Assembly: GCA_016926555.1 (NCBI GenBank)
Contig: JAFGOI010000004.1
Location: 128,776 to 168,995 of the forward strand
Direction: 5' to 3'
DNA: 40,220 nucleotides
Source: Patescibacteria group bacterium
GTDB lineage: Bacteria > Patescibacteriota > WWE3 > UBA101185 > UBA10185
Position numbers and translations under genes: made by a program. Below are positions 1 to 10,334 of this stretch, in pieces (within the stretch, counting starts at the first letter, position 1; each line of letters opens with the position of its first letter). Under the pieces are notes generated by a model. The model worked only from the letters and a program-made list of their open reading frames with translations. It searched no databases and was not told the origin of the DNA.

Positions 1-684
1 TTATTCTGTTGATGAGAAATCGTGCTTCCCAAGAAATTTCCTGCCTAGGTTTTTTGTTTTGATGGATACCAGAAAATGATGAGATGGCCATTTTAGAAAA
101 CCATATGGTATATTTTCGCTTATCCATCTTAGATCAATATAGTTCCACACACCTTCTATGATAATTCTTGCCCCATATTTTTCTAAGTAATTTTTCATGC
201 TCTTAAGAGTTTGGGGATTTTCAATTGGCTGGTCTTTAAAGCCAAAAAGTTTCATTAGGGGTTTTCTTATTAATTCTAAGCCATAGGGTAGAGCAGCATG
301 TACAATGATTATTTGGATTTCCGAAACTCTTACCATCTCGGATATAGCTTTTTCGATATCTTCTATGTGCTCGAGCACTCCATTACTGAGCGAGATTTCA
401 AATTCATCATCTTTAAATGGAAGCTTCTGGATGTCTGCTTTAACCAAGTTTTTAATACCTCTTTTTCTGGCTCTTTCCAATGCTACTTCGGAAAAATCCA
501 CACCTACTGTATCAGGTGAAAAAGTTTCTATTGAGCCGTAACCGCATCCAAGATCCACACTTTTTTTGCCCTTAAGCAAGGATCCAATTACTTTGTAATA
601 TTCTATTTCTTCCATGAATACGTCTTTGTTTTCTTGATCAAACCAGTCCTTGTACTCTTTTTCGCTCTGTGAGGTTGATTTCAT
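1..684 (-). CDS. Class I SAM-dependent methyltransferase (Methyltransf_11-like)
   Basis: ORF 227 aa with SAM motif VDLGCGYGSIE, acidic VDFS, and LSNGVLEHIEDIEKAISEMVRV post-motifs; stop TAA at 3..1. Confidence 0.85.
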   Translation of the reverse strand: MKSTSQSEKEYKDWFDQENKDVFMEEIEYYKVIGSLLKGKKSVDLGCGYGSIETFSPDTVGVDFSEVALERARKRGIKNLVKADIQKLPFKDDEFEISLSNGVLEHIEDIEKAISEMVRVSEIQIIIVHAALPYGLELIRKPLMKLFGFKDQPIENPQTLKSMKNYLEKYGARIIIEGVWNYIDLRWISENIPYGFLKWPSHHFLVSIKTKNLGRKFLGKHDFSSTE

Positions 685-780
685 AATGGACAGTCTATCA
701 GTACTTAGTTGTTTTTGGCAATTATGTATAATACTATAAGCGGATTTACTGATGAAATACTGCTCCCATGTAAACAGATT

Positions 781-1998
781 ATGGTAGATAGGAAGATTAA
801 AATCGGGTTGTTTATGGCTCCTCCCCTGACTAATGGTGCAGGGGCAGGGGAGTATTTTATGAATCTCGCCCGCGATTTTGCTGAGAAGGGGGCTGATGTA
901 GAGGTTGTTACACTTGACAGAAGTTTCTTTAAACTGTTGGCGCGTTTGTTAAGGATATTTTACAGGCTAGATTTTTTGGGAAAGTCTATTAAAAATAGAA
1001 AGGATTTAGAGACAGAGAAGTCTGTTTTAATGGCATTAGGTGGGGCCAAGTGGAAAATGGTTTCGGTAGGGGAGTTAAAGAGCGCGCTGAGTAAGTACGA
1101 TGTTATATACACAAAGAACGAAGTACTGGAACTTATTTTTGTTAAATTAATAGGTTACAGAAATCTTCCGCCTGTTATTGTAGGGGTTCATACGCCGTTG
1201 TGTTACCCCGTTGTAAAAACCGTACAAGAGAAACTTCACAACTTCATATACACAGGATTTATTTATAAATTTCTACTGTTTGGGTGCGCGTTTGTTCATC
1301 TTTCAAATGCTTTTACGAAACAACTGGTTGATAGAAAATTCGGAGTGCCCACGAAATTTATATATTACCCCTTTTCAGTAGAAGAGATTTCAGGTAAAGC
1401 GAAGGAAACTAAAAGCGGCTTCAGATTTTCCGAGGGCAAGGTTAAGATTATTTTTCTTGCACGTATGACTGAGCAGAAAGGGATCGATATTTTAGTAAAT
1501 GTAATTGATCGTCTTAGCAAGGATAAAAATCTAACAGAAAAAATTGAGATTAACATTTTTGGAAAGGGAGCATTGGAGCATCTAGCTGCCGATTTAGATG
1601 CGCGATACAAATTTGTGAATTACTGTGGGTATGTAGAACATTCACAAATACCGAATATATTAAGTAAGCATGATCTATTCATAACAACCGCGCAGTGGGA
1701 GACTTTACCATTTAATGTGTTGGAAGCTCAGTCTATGGGCCTTCCCGCAGTTGCATTTGATATACCGGGGCCAAACGATATCATTATTCATGGTAAAACC
1801 GGGTACCTAGCACAATCAGAGGATGAGTTTTTGGATTACTTAAAAGTACTAGTCATGAATTTTACTAAGTTCGACAAAGAAGAAATTGTAAACGGCGTAG
1901 TTAAAAGATTTAGTTCGGATAAAATATATGCGGAATTATATGACATGTTCATAGGCTGCATAAATTTGAAAAGATCAGATAAATATTTCAAAAGATAG
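781..1998 (+). CDS. Glycosyltransferase family 4 (GT-B)
   Basis: ORF 709..1998; first native-looking start is ATG 781 (MVDRKIKIGLFMAPPLTNGAGAGEYFMNLARDFAEKG). C-terminal GT4 signature FLARMTEQKGIDIL...ETLPFNVLEAQSMGLPAVAFDIPGPNDII. Confidence 0.88.
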   Translation: MVDRKIKIGLFMAPPLTNGAGAGEYFMNLARDFAEKGADVEVVTLDRSFFKLLARLLRIFYRLDFLGKSIKNRKDLETEKSVLMALGGAKWKMVSVGELKSALSKYDVIYTKNEVLELIFVKLIGYRNLPPVIVGVHTPLCYPVVKTVQEKLHNFIYTGFIYKFLLFGCAFVHLSNAFTKQLVDRKFGVPTKFIYYPFSVEEISGKAKETKSGFRFSEGKVKIIFLARMTEQKGIDILVNVIDRLSKDKNLTEKIEINIFGKGALEHLAADLDARYKFVNYCGYVEHSQIPNILSKHDLFITTAQWETLPFNVLEAQSMGLPAVAFDIPGPNDIIIHGKTGYLAQSEDEFLDYLKVLVMNFTKFDKEEIVNGVVKRFSSDKIYAELYDMFIGCINLKRSDKYFKR

Positions 1999-2005
1999 GT
2001 AAGTT

Positions 2006-5000
2006 ATGCGGAAACTAATTAAAGACCATTGGATATTAATAGTAATCTTCCTACTGACATTATATGCACTCTGCCCCTATTTTGAGAGTGATCTGATTAT
2101 AGGGATGGGCGAGTCGGCATTCTCTATAAATCCGGCTATTATGCAGTTGCAATATTCTTGGAATGATAGATATGGTTTTTCTAATACCTATCAGCCACAC
2201 TTAATCCTATTCGGTTTTGTATGGGGTTTATTAAGCGTTTTTTCAGAGGTTATTCATCCGTCTGTCATATTAGTATTTTTGTCTTTTGTCATTTCAGGTG
2301 CATCGTTATATTTACTCCTAATTGATGTGTTTGGAAGTAAAAATAAAAGTATTTTTCTGCCAGCATGTCTTTTGTATACATTTAATATTTTTAGAATCTG
2401 TGTGGGTTACTCAAATCCTGTAGTAGCGAATGTTTTTATGAGTATGCCACTATTTTTATTGGTTTATAGAAGAATGTTGTTATATAAGAAGTGGATTTAT
2501 GTTGTGATGTTGAGTTTGTTATCAGTTTTGTTTTCATCAATTAACGGGAATTTGGCTTTGGGGTTAGTTAACTATTTTTTACTGCTGCTCTATTTAATTT
2601 TTTACCTTCTGTATAGGAAAAACGTGGATGTTAAAAAGCTGGTGGTTCTCCATTTTGGATGTCTGTTACTAGGAGTAGCTTTAAATTTTTACTGGGTCGC
2701 TCCTGTGTATGAATTTTATACCCAAGTATACAGTGTCTCTGAGGGAAACTTTTGGAATGTAATAGGTGCGGGCAAAATATACGACAACTTTCGGTTTATG
2801 GGGTTTTGGGCTTTTCTTAGTGGATATGGCGGGAAGAAATATTTTCCCTTTTCACAAAATTACTATAAACTGCCACTTCTGTTGTCTTCCTACATCGTCG
2901 TTGTTGTGACCTTTTATCACTTTTTGGTTCGAAAGTTTTCTAAGAAGAATAGAAAGTACGTTAGAGCTTTTATTGTATTTTTTGCAGCGATAGCGTTTGT
3001 TATGGTTGTCGGTGCTAAGGGACCCTTAAGTTTTGTTTACACATTTTTGTACGAACATGTCCCGCTTGTAAAAGCATATAGAGAACCATACACAAAGTTT
3101 ATGCCCATGTTTATTCTCGCCAGTTGCTTAAGTTTGGTGTTGTCCGTAGAGTATATTGTTAGTCTACTTGAGGGCAAGTTTCTGAAAAAAGTGTTTCCAT
3201 CAATGATTAGTTTGTTGGTTTTGTTGAATGCGTACCCGGTTTTTACGCGACAAATAATCCATAAAAAAAGGTGGGTACAAGGCCCCGCAGGGCATGTTGT
3301 AGTTATTCCAGATTACTGGAAATCGGCCAAAAGATACATAGAAAAAATACCGTATGATGAAAAAATAACAATATCGCCGTATAATCCCTACGTTTTAAAG
3401 AGTAACTGGGAATATGGGGTTAACGCATCCGGAAGCGTAGCAGACTATATAGTGGATAGTTCTTTTATAAAAAGCTGGATTTCACCCAAGTCACCTGTTG
3501 CCTATTTAGTAGAGGATGTATATGAGGCATATATACCGCATGGATTTAGTTTGGGAAAATATTTGGGGTTACTTAATTCCAGGCAAGTATTTCAGCTGAA
3601 TGATACAGAGTGGAGGTACAATTCCAAAATTGATTCTCCTTCTGAGAGTAAAAAATTGCTGAAAGATCATGGCTTTTCAGAGGAAAGGAGTTTTGGATAT
3701 TATGATGAGGCTTATCTTGAGAAGTTGCAAAATGAAGAGGAGGAAGATATATCCCTAAAAAATGCATTGTATGTAGAGCTATACAAAGAGCCTGTTTTAA
3801 TCCTGTTCAAATCCAAAGAAGATTCCTACATACCCCATTTTTATGTACCAAAGCGAACTGTATGTTCGGTTGATGGTGACAACACTCTTTTAAATTTAGT
3901 TGCACTGGAAAACGATCAGGAAATCAGGACGCAGTACATTATGAAGCCTTTTTTCGAGGGAATAGCGGTTCCCAGTGAAATTACCGATACATTATTGGCT
4001 GAATCGCAAGCGGAATATTACTTTGGGGAGAAGATTGATCATAATGAATTTGAGTTAGATACACTTAAGTGGCCGATAAACTGGGATTGGCCGGATCCAG
4101 AGAACAATCCGGAGCAAAAATTCATGTATGCTTTGGTAAAGCTAAAGGAGAGGCTGCTAATTCTTATCGAGACCGATCCCGTATTAAAAATTGATAAATC
4201 GTCCTGGTTAGCCGCGAAAAGGGTTTCGGAGATGAGCAAATATGAGATTTCAACGGAGACCAAGAGCAGGTTGTTCAAAGACTATAAAAAGTTGATTACT
4301 GATGCTATTAAATTAACTAAGGATATAGATAAGCAATTGGAGTCAGGACGAATTGGAGAGGAGGAATATTGGAAAATTCTCGAAAGAATGTATGTTTATC
4401 TTGCGCGGTCGGTTTTAGAACTGGATACAGCTGGGGTGAAGGAAGCGGATATGCAGGAGGTATATAGGATTGCTTCGGATTATGTTACATGGATAAAAAG
4501 CAAAATTGAAAACAACGCTAATCTTCTAGATTATGCTTTTAATGTGGATTCCGGCGGGAAATATGAACTCTTTGGAAATCTTGACGGTGACAGTTGGAAG
4601 TATATCGATTCTGTAGAATTGGCAAGGAATGAACCGATTGATATGTCTAAATATATTGCGGAGGGCTTTGGGCTCATTGAGAGCAAGGCTGATTTTGGTG
4701 AAGACACAATTGCGAGATTAGTGAAAGTGGATAACTGGGTGCCGGGGAGTAAATACAGACTGTCGTTTGATTATGTTGCAAAGAATAGCGCTGTTGAGGT
4801 GAAAGTATTGGAAGATCATTACGACTATAGTGGTTTATCCCTTGGTGAATCAGTCGACTGGAACAGTATTCTCATGAGCCGAGAGGAAAATGTTGAGAGA
4901 AAACTGGTATACAAGGAAGAAGTATTGGGTCTACAAATGTGTATAGAGAGGTCTAAAAGTTCGTATAAGTTATCTAATAAGTGTCGCTCTAGATATGATC

Positions 5001-5716
5001 TTACGGTTGAAGCAAATACAGGATCCATAAATGGCTATTTTGTTATAGAAATACCTATAGAAGCCTCCGTAAGGTCACATACTGAAGTAGAGAATATTCG
5101 TGTTTACAAGGAGAGCAAACCTCAGTTTGTGCTAAAGAAAGTAGGAAGCGAAGTCAAAGATGTGAATATTCCTCAAATATCATTCACCAAAATCAACCCC
5201 ACTCAATATTTTTTGAGAGTAAAAGGAGCTTCAGAAAAATACAATTTGGTATTCTCTGAAAATTACGATCCAAAGTGGCAGGTGTTCCTATTAGACGATT
5301 TTATGAGTGAATCTAGCGGATCTATTTTGAGTAGATTTTTAAAGTTGTTGGTATCGAAAATTAAAAAGGAGGAATTATGTTTTGATGATTATTTTAAAAA
5401 TGAGATCGCAAGTTATTTTGATGGAGATATAGTTGAATACGCCCGTAATAATGAGTTTCTGGGGTCTTATTCCTTTACAAATGTAGGAAGAAAAGCTATT
5501 TCCCTTGATAAGCATTATCTTGCTAATGGGTATGCGAATGCGTGGGAAATTAAGCCAGAGGATACAAATTTTTTGGAGGATTATAATCTGATAATTGAAT
5601 ACAAACCGCAGAGCAGATATGTGTTGGCGATATTTATTTCGGTTATATTAACATGTTCCAGTGTTGTATATTTAATTGGTTATATGATTTTTAAGGTGTA
5701 TAAAAACCGTAGATGA
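2006..5716 (+). CDS. Very large multi-TM membrane protein, GT-C/YfhO/AftD-like, with long extracytoplasmic C-terminal region
   Basis: 1236 aa; many hydrophobic helices in the N-terminal half, YREPYTKF motif, C-terminal VFSENYDPKWQV...YLANGYANAWEI motif and terminal TM. Confidence 0.75.
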   Translation: MRKLIKDHWILIVIFLLTLYALCPYFESDLIIGMGESAFSINPAIMQLQYSWNDRYGFSNTYQPHLILFGFVWGLLSVFSEVIHPSVILVFLSFVISGASLYLLLIDVFGSKNKSIFLPACLLYTFNIFRICVGYSNPVVANVFMSMPLFLLVYRRMLLYKKWIYVVMLSLLSVLFSSINGNLALGLVNYFLLLLYLIFYLLYRKNVDVKKLVVLHFGCLLLGVALNFYWVAPVYEFYTQVYSVSEGNFWNVIGAGKIYDNFRFMGFWAFLSGYGGKKYFPFSQNYYKLPLLLSSYIVVVVTFYHFLVRKFSKKNRKYVRAFIVFFAAIAFVMVVGAKGPLSFVYTFLYEHVPLVKAYREPYTKFMPMFILASCLSLVLSVEYIVSLLEGKFLKKVFPSMISLLVLLNAYPVFTRQIIHKKRWVQGPAGHVVVIPDYWKSAKRYIEKIPYDEKITISPYNPYVLKSNWEYGVNASGSVADYIVDSSFIKSWISPKSPVAYLVEDVYEAYIPHGFSLGKYLGLLNSRQVFQLNDTEWRYNSKIDSPSESKKLLKDHGFSEERSFGYYDEAYLEKLQNEEEEDISLKNALYVELYKEPVLILFKSKEDSYIPHFYVPKRTVCSVDGDNTLLNLVALENDQEIRTQYIMKPFFEGIAVPSEITDTLLAESQAEYYFGEKIDHNEFELDTLKWPINWDWPDPENNPEQKFMYALVKLKERLLILIETDPVLKIDKSSWLAAKRVSEMSKYEISTETKSRLFKDYKKLITDAIKLTKDIDKQLESGRIGEEEYWKILERMYVYLARSVLELDTAGVKEADMQEVYRIASDYVTWIKSKIENNANLLDYAFNVDSGGKYELFGNLDGDSWKYIDSVELARNEPIDMSKYIAEGFGLIESKADFGEDTIARLVKVDNWVPGSKYRLSFDYVAKNSAVEVKVLEDHYDYSGLSLGESVDWNSILMSREENVERKLVYKEEVLGLQMCIERSKSSYKLSNKCRSRYDLTVEANTGSINGYFVIEIPIEASVRSHTEVENIRVYKESKPQFVLKKVGSEVKDVNIPQISFTKINPTQYFLRVKGASEKYNLVFSENYDPKWQVFLLDDFMSESSGSILSRFLKLLVSKIKKEELCFDDYFKNEIASYFDGDIVEYARNNEFLGSYSFTNVGRKAISLDKHYLANGYANAWEIKPEDTNFLEDYNLIIEYKPQSRYVLAIFISVILTCSSVVYLIGYMIFKVYKNRR

Positions 5717-6042
5717 TTATGTTCAGGTTGTGTGGTTTTCTGTCTAAGTATAAAAAAATATTGAGCATTATGTTGCTCCTTGCTTTTTTAGTTGATCTCA
5801 TATTTTTACCTAAAGTTGATGAAATAATGAGTCTGGTTCTCTTTATATTGTTTGTGTTTAATTTGCGATTTTATGATATTAAGAAATATATTCTTTCTAG
5901 ATTATTTGTAGTTAGTATGATTATGATACCAGTATTTCGTGCAGTTAAACTCGAGGTAGTTACGGAGAAGTTGGCTGTGTGGTCCTTTATGTTTTTTATA
6001 ATCTATAGCTGTATGTATTTAGTCGAGGCCAGACGTGTTTAA
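5713..6042 (+). CDS. Small multi-TM membrane protein of unknown function
   Basis: 109 aa, strongly hydrophobic; ATGA overlap with upstream stop and 8-nt overlap with downstream start suggest translational coupling. Confidence 0.65.
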   Translation: MIMFRLCGFLSKYKKILSIMLLLAFLVDLIFLPKVDEIMSLVLFILFVFNLRFYDIKKYILSRLFVVSMIMIPVFRAVKLEVVTEKLAVWSFMFFIIYSCMYLVEARRV

Positions 6043-8494
6043 TAAAGATGTATTAAAAAAGATTGATAAGGAAACCGTAGTATCAGTATTAATTATGATA
6101 GCTTTTTCCTTAGTGCCGCTTATCTGGTTTAGGGGAAACTATCTTATCGGGTTTGGGGATGTCCATAAAAGTATAGATTTTGTGACTTTTCTAAAAACCT
6201 TAAAAAATCCCTGGGATGGGTACAGGAATACTGGTTTCTACAATTTTAATATGGCGGTGCTTTTTCCATCTTCTATTATTATGTTTCCTTTGTATTGGCT
6301 GGGATTTAGCTCTCTTAATATCGAAAAAATCTGGATGGTTGTGTCAACATTCTTTCCTATGTTTTTTATGTTTTTGTTTTTATCAGAGTATTGGGAAAAT
6401 AAAACGTCAAAATATGTAAGTGCTGCTGTTTCGATTTTTTATGTTTATAACCCATTGACGATGTTGTCCCCTATTAATTTGGCCACGTCTAAGTATCCTG
6501 TATTTTTAACTTTGCCATTAGCATGTTATTTGGTTTTCCGGATATTTAACTCCACACTGTGGGTGCGGAAGATAAGACTAGGTATTCTATTGGCTGTTTC
6601 ATCTATATTAATATCCGGATCTATTTCGAATCCGGCTGAGCTGGCACCGTTTGTTGTAATAGTGACGACTTTTCTAGTCTACAATTTATTGGTTACGAAG
6701 GAAAAAATAAAGCACGCAGTTTTGATTTCAGGCGTTTTGGTCTTAACAACGGCTGTATGTATGTGGGTTTTGTCCAGCACATTTTATAACCAATTCATGA
6801 GGAGAGATGTATTTACGGGTCAGTTGGAAACATTTTCAGCCGGAGGGACATACATTTTTGATGCGCTAAGGTTGTTTGGGTTTTGGGCGCTAAACCACTC
6901 TTTTGGTCCTGTACCCTACTATTCGTATGCAGCACACTTTTATTCTCTTTCCGGTATTTTAAGTACGTATCTAATACCAGTTTTGGTTTTTATACCGTTG
7001 TTTCTGTTACACCACAAGAGAAAGGATAAGCTGAAACTACTTGTTTCGATGGGATTGGTATTTATCGGGTTGTTTTTAGTTAAAGGTTCAAACAGTCCTT
7101 TTGGTGCTTGGTATAAGATGATGTTTGACAGGTTTAGTGTTTTTAAAGTTTTCAGAGAACCATACGCTAAGTTTAGTTTGATAAGCTTGTTTTCTTACGC
7201 GGTCGCAATAACATATACTCTTTTTTTCCTAAATGAGAAACTCAAAGGGAAAATAAAACACTCAGTAGAAATTTTATCTATTGCTTTCCTTGTTTTAACG
7301 GTGTCAATAGCTTATCCATTGTTTAATGGTGACCTGCTCAGCGACTTTACATTTGGCAGGATAAAACAAAGCAGAGTAATTGTACCCGATTATTGGAAAG
7401 AATTGCGGAAGTATACAGAAGAAGTAGAAATTGAAGATAGAATATTAACCATGCCCCATACTTGGTACTACGCGAAGAGCTTTATCTGGCCGAGCGGCTA
7501 TGTGGGAAGGCCTTATGAGATATTTGTGGATGGGAATACTATTTCTAGAAGAGAGACTAATCCTTTAACACACGGAGATGAGTTGATAAATACTATGTAC
7601 AACGCAGTGAATCACTACAATGAATCTCATGAGGAAAAATATTTTAATATATTTGTTAACCTTGCCCAGATTCTAGATGTGTCTCATATTCTTCAGATGA
7701 ATGATTTTGACAGGCTCAACTATGAGGACGAGACTTTTATGTTTCACCTTTGGGGCCGAGATGAAATGGACAGATTTTATTCGGAGCTCAGTTCCCATTA
7801 CGAGAAAATAAAGTCTTTTGGGTTTCTCACACCAGAATATCTTATGAGTATACCTCACATTTTAGGCGGGCCTAATATTTATCGAGTGGAAGGGACTGCT
7901 ACAACTGAAGATTATATGAGTGAGTATTCTAACCAGGAGACATTACAGTTATACAAAATCAAAGATGAAAAAAGTTTGGGTAAAATATACTCACCAAATT
8001 ACATAGTAAAAACAGGAAATAGGGATAACCTAATCGCTTTGTTGGCATCGAAAGATTTTACAGGTTTAAAGCCGCTGTATTTAGAAGAAACAATTGAAGA
8101 TGCTTTTGAAGATCAAAACATTGAGATCGATTACCAGAAAATTAGTGATAGCAGGTATAAGCTGGATATTAGGAACATGCCCAAAAATCCGTTTTTTGTT
8201 ATATTTAATGAGAGCTTTGATGCGGGTTGGAAAATAGGTGAAAAATGCGGATTTTTTGGGTGCAGCAAAACTCACTCTTCCACTCATTTTATTTCAAACC
8301 ACTATGGTAATGGCTGGGTTCTATATCCAAAGGAAACCCAAACTGAGTTGTATATTGTCCACGATTCTGAGTATAGATTTAAAATTGGTGTAATAATTTC
8401 ATTCTTGGCGTTATTTAGTTGCTTATTGTTATATATAAAGGCGGATAAGGTTGCGCTCTCGCTGCCTAAAGGTGTAAAAAATAAAAAGAAATGA
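6035..8494 (+). CDS. Large multi-TM membrane protein, GT-C/YfhO-like (paralogue of 2006..5716)
   Basis: 819 aa; shares FGFWA..., VFREPYAKF, VPDYWKELRKY, FVIFNESFDAGWKI and NHYGNGWVLYP motifs with the 1236-aa protein. Confidence 0.75.
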   Translation: MFNKDVLKKIDKETVVSVLIMIAFSLVPLIWFRGNYLIGFGDVHKSIDFVTFLKTLKNPWDGYRNTGFYNFNMAVLFPSSIIMFPLYWLGFSSLNIEKIWMVVSTFFPMFFMFLFLSEYWENKTSKYVSAAVSIFYVYNPLTMLSPINLATSKYPVFLTLPLACYLVFRIFNSTLWVRKIRLGILLAVSSILISGSISNPAELAPFVVIVTTFLVYNLLVTKEKIKHAVLISGVLVLTTAVCMWVLSSTFYNQFMRRDVFTGQLETFSAGGTYIFDALRLFGFWALNHSFGPVPYYSYAAHFYSLSGILSTYLIPVLVFIPLFLLHHKRKDKLKLLVSMGLVFIGLFLVKGSNSPFGAWYKMMFDRFSVFKVFREPYAKFSLISLFSYAVAITYTLFFLNEKLKGKIKHSVEILSIAFLVLTVSIAYPLFNGDLLSDFTFGRIKQSRVIVPDYWKELRKYTEEVEIEDRILTMPHTWYYAKSFIWPSGYVGRPYEIFVDGNTISRRETNPLTHGDELINTMYNAVNHYNESHEEKYFNIFVNLAQILDVSHILQMNDFDRLNYEDETFMFHLWGRDEMDRFYSELSSHYEKIKSFGFLTPEYLMSIPHILGGPNIYRVEGTATTEDYMSEYSNQETLQLYKIKDEKSLGKIYSPNYIVKTGNRDNLIALLASKDFTGLKPLYLEETIEDAFEDQNIEIDYQKISDSRYKLDIRNMPKNPFFVIFNESFDAGWKIGEKCGFFGCSKTHSSTHFISNHYGNGWVLYPKETQTELYIVHDSEYRFKIGVIISFLALFSCLLLYIKADKVALSLPKGVKNKKK

Positions 8495-8712
8495 TTAAAA
8501 CTTTGAAAGTGTCATCAATAATTTTTGCGTGTTTAGGTTTTTTCTTTTTGCTCGTTAGTGTTTTGTCAGGCTTGAATTATCCGGACTATTGGCAGGCTAT
8601 TCAAGATAGTACAGCGAGTATTGATAATATTTCGAAGAGTGTTTATGTATTCTTTTTGTTATCTTTCTCTTCTTATATTCTCGGTGACTATTTCGAGAAT
8701 TTCTCGGAGTAA
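8491..8712 (+). CDS. Short hydrophobic ORF; either a small membrane protein or the N-terminal part of the following GT-C gene
   Basis: 73 aa, two hydrophobic stretches, ATGA overlap with upstream gene; in frame with 8722..10332 and separated only by TAA 8710..8712. Confidence 0.45.
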   Translation: MIKTLKVSSIIFACLGFFFLLVSVLSGLNYPDYWQAIQDSTASIDNISKSVYVFFLLSFSSYILGDYFENFSE

Positions 8713-8721
8713 ATTACAATA

Positions 8722-10332
8722 GTGTATATGAAAATTTTTGGCGGATTAGATGATCAGATTATTTTGCTCATATGGTCAAAATTGTCACATAAACCATTCG
8801 TTTTAAGTGAGAGTCATTTACTTAAGTGTCAGGGATATGGTGCGATTTTTCAGGGTCTCATGCATCCCTTTGACACAACACGGCCTCTCCACGAACTTAT
8901 GGTTTCTTTTCTGTTGTCACTTGGGAATGTCCGCACCTTCAACGTTATACTCTTTGTGGTATTACTACTGAATTTTGTATTAAGTTTTAGTTACTTTAAA
9001 AAATATAAGTTTGGTCTCATTTATTCGCTGATTTTTTCCCTTTCCTCCTATATGTGGGTCCATCTGGTTCATTTATCTTTGTTGTCTATATGGTTAATAC
9101 CTTTGTTTATGAGTTTATATGAACGGCTTTGGGGGAAGTTTGAAGTTAGAAAAATTTTGATAATGGGTCTTTATATATCTTTGGCAGTTCTATTTTCAAA
9201 TTATTTAGGATTTTTTGTTCTTGTTTTGTTTGTTGTGCTTACATTATCTAGAATTTTGGCAGAGAGGATCTTCTTGAAAGAATTCAAGATATCCCACGTA
9301 GAAAATCTAGCTGGGACATTGCTTATATCTTTTGTCGCAGTAGTGTTGATTTTGTCACCGTATTTGCAGTCTACCTACCTGAGTTCCAAAGAGAGGAGTG
9401 TTCAGTTTGGGTTGGACCGGAAGATGACCCGTACATATGAGGACTTTTTCTACTTTAGTTCCAGACCGTGGTATTTCTTTCTTCCGTCGGTAAAAAATCC
9501 GGTATTTGGAATGTATTCCCAGCGCATTTATGATCGCATAGAAGAAACTAATTACTTTCTTGCGGATGATTACCAGTGGAGCGAGCATTCGGCTAATTAC
9601 TTTGGTTTGGCGTTGTTAATTTTCTCAGTTTATGTTTTTATTCTCGTTTTTTTAAAAGGTAATAATAATGCCAAGACCGATTTGGCGTCACTTTTAATTA
9701 CTTTAGCAGTCTTAGTATCTGTTATGATGCCCCCGTATTTTACAGTTTCTGGAGTAAAAATATTTACGCCGGGATTTTTAGTGTACAGGTTATTCCCAAT
9801 GTTTCGGTCTACAGTGAGATTGAGTATTATTGTTCTTTTCTGTTTATTAGTGTCTTTGGCTAAAGGAGTAGAGTATATTTGTGCGAACGGTCTGTTAAAT
9901 TTAAAATTGTTGCGTACCGTTTTGATTTTTGTAGCTGTATTTACCTTAGTTGAGACATATGTTCCGGTCGATGTATTGGAATTGAACGAACCGTCACAAG
10001 TATATAAATATATTAACGATAATACTGATTTGACCGCGGTTATTGCGGTGTATCCCTATCAAGAAACCCGGGAGGCGTTGTATTGGATTGATATACACAG
10101 ACGGTGCTTAATAAATATAAGAGGACTTAGAACTTCCAGTTTTAATTCAGAAACCTTTACGCATAATATTTCTAGTGAAGAGGGACGTTTGGATTTAGTG
10201 GCAGCTGGTGTAGACTATTTAGTTGTGATGAAATATCCTGAGAGTCAGAAGTTGGCGGCCGATTTGGACGCTGACCCCAATTTTTCTCTTGTGATTGAAC
10301 TGGAGGACTCGTATCTATACGAAATTAAATAA
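8722..10332 (+). CDS. Multi-TM membrane protein, YfhO/GT-C-like
   Basis: 536 aa; GGLDDQIILLIWSKL...HPFDTTRPLHELM loop followed by many TM helices; HLVHLSLLSIWLIPLFMSLYERL is typical of this family. Confidence 0.7.
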   Translation: MYMKIFGGLDDQIILLIWSKLSHKPFVLSESHLLKCQGYGAIFQGLMHPFDTTRPLHELMVSFLLSLGNVRTFNVILFVVLLLNFVLSFSYFKKYKFGLIYSLIFSLSSYMWVHLVHLSLLSIWLIPLFMSLYERLWGKFEVRKILIMGLYISLAVLFSNYLGFFVLVLFVVLTLSRILAERIFLKEFKISHVENLAGTLLISFVAVVLILSPYLQSTYLSSKERSVQFGLDRKMTRTYEDFFYFSSRPWYFFLPSVKNPVFGMYSQRIYDRIEETNYFLADDYQWSEHSANYFGLALLIFSVYVFILVFLKGNNNAKTDLASLLITLAVLVSVMMPPYFTVSGVKIFTPGFLVYRLFPMFRSTVRLSIIVLFCLLVSLAKGVEYICANGLLNLKLLRTVLIFVAVFTLVETYVPVDVLELNEPSQVYKYINDNTDLTAVIAVYPYQETREALYWIDIHRRCLINIRGLRTSSFNSETFTHNISSEEGRLDLVAAGVDYLVVMKYPESQKLAADLDADPNFSLVIELEDSYLYEIK

Positions 10333-10334
10333 AT

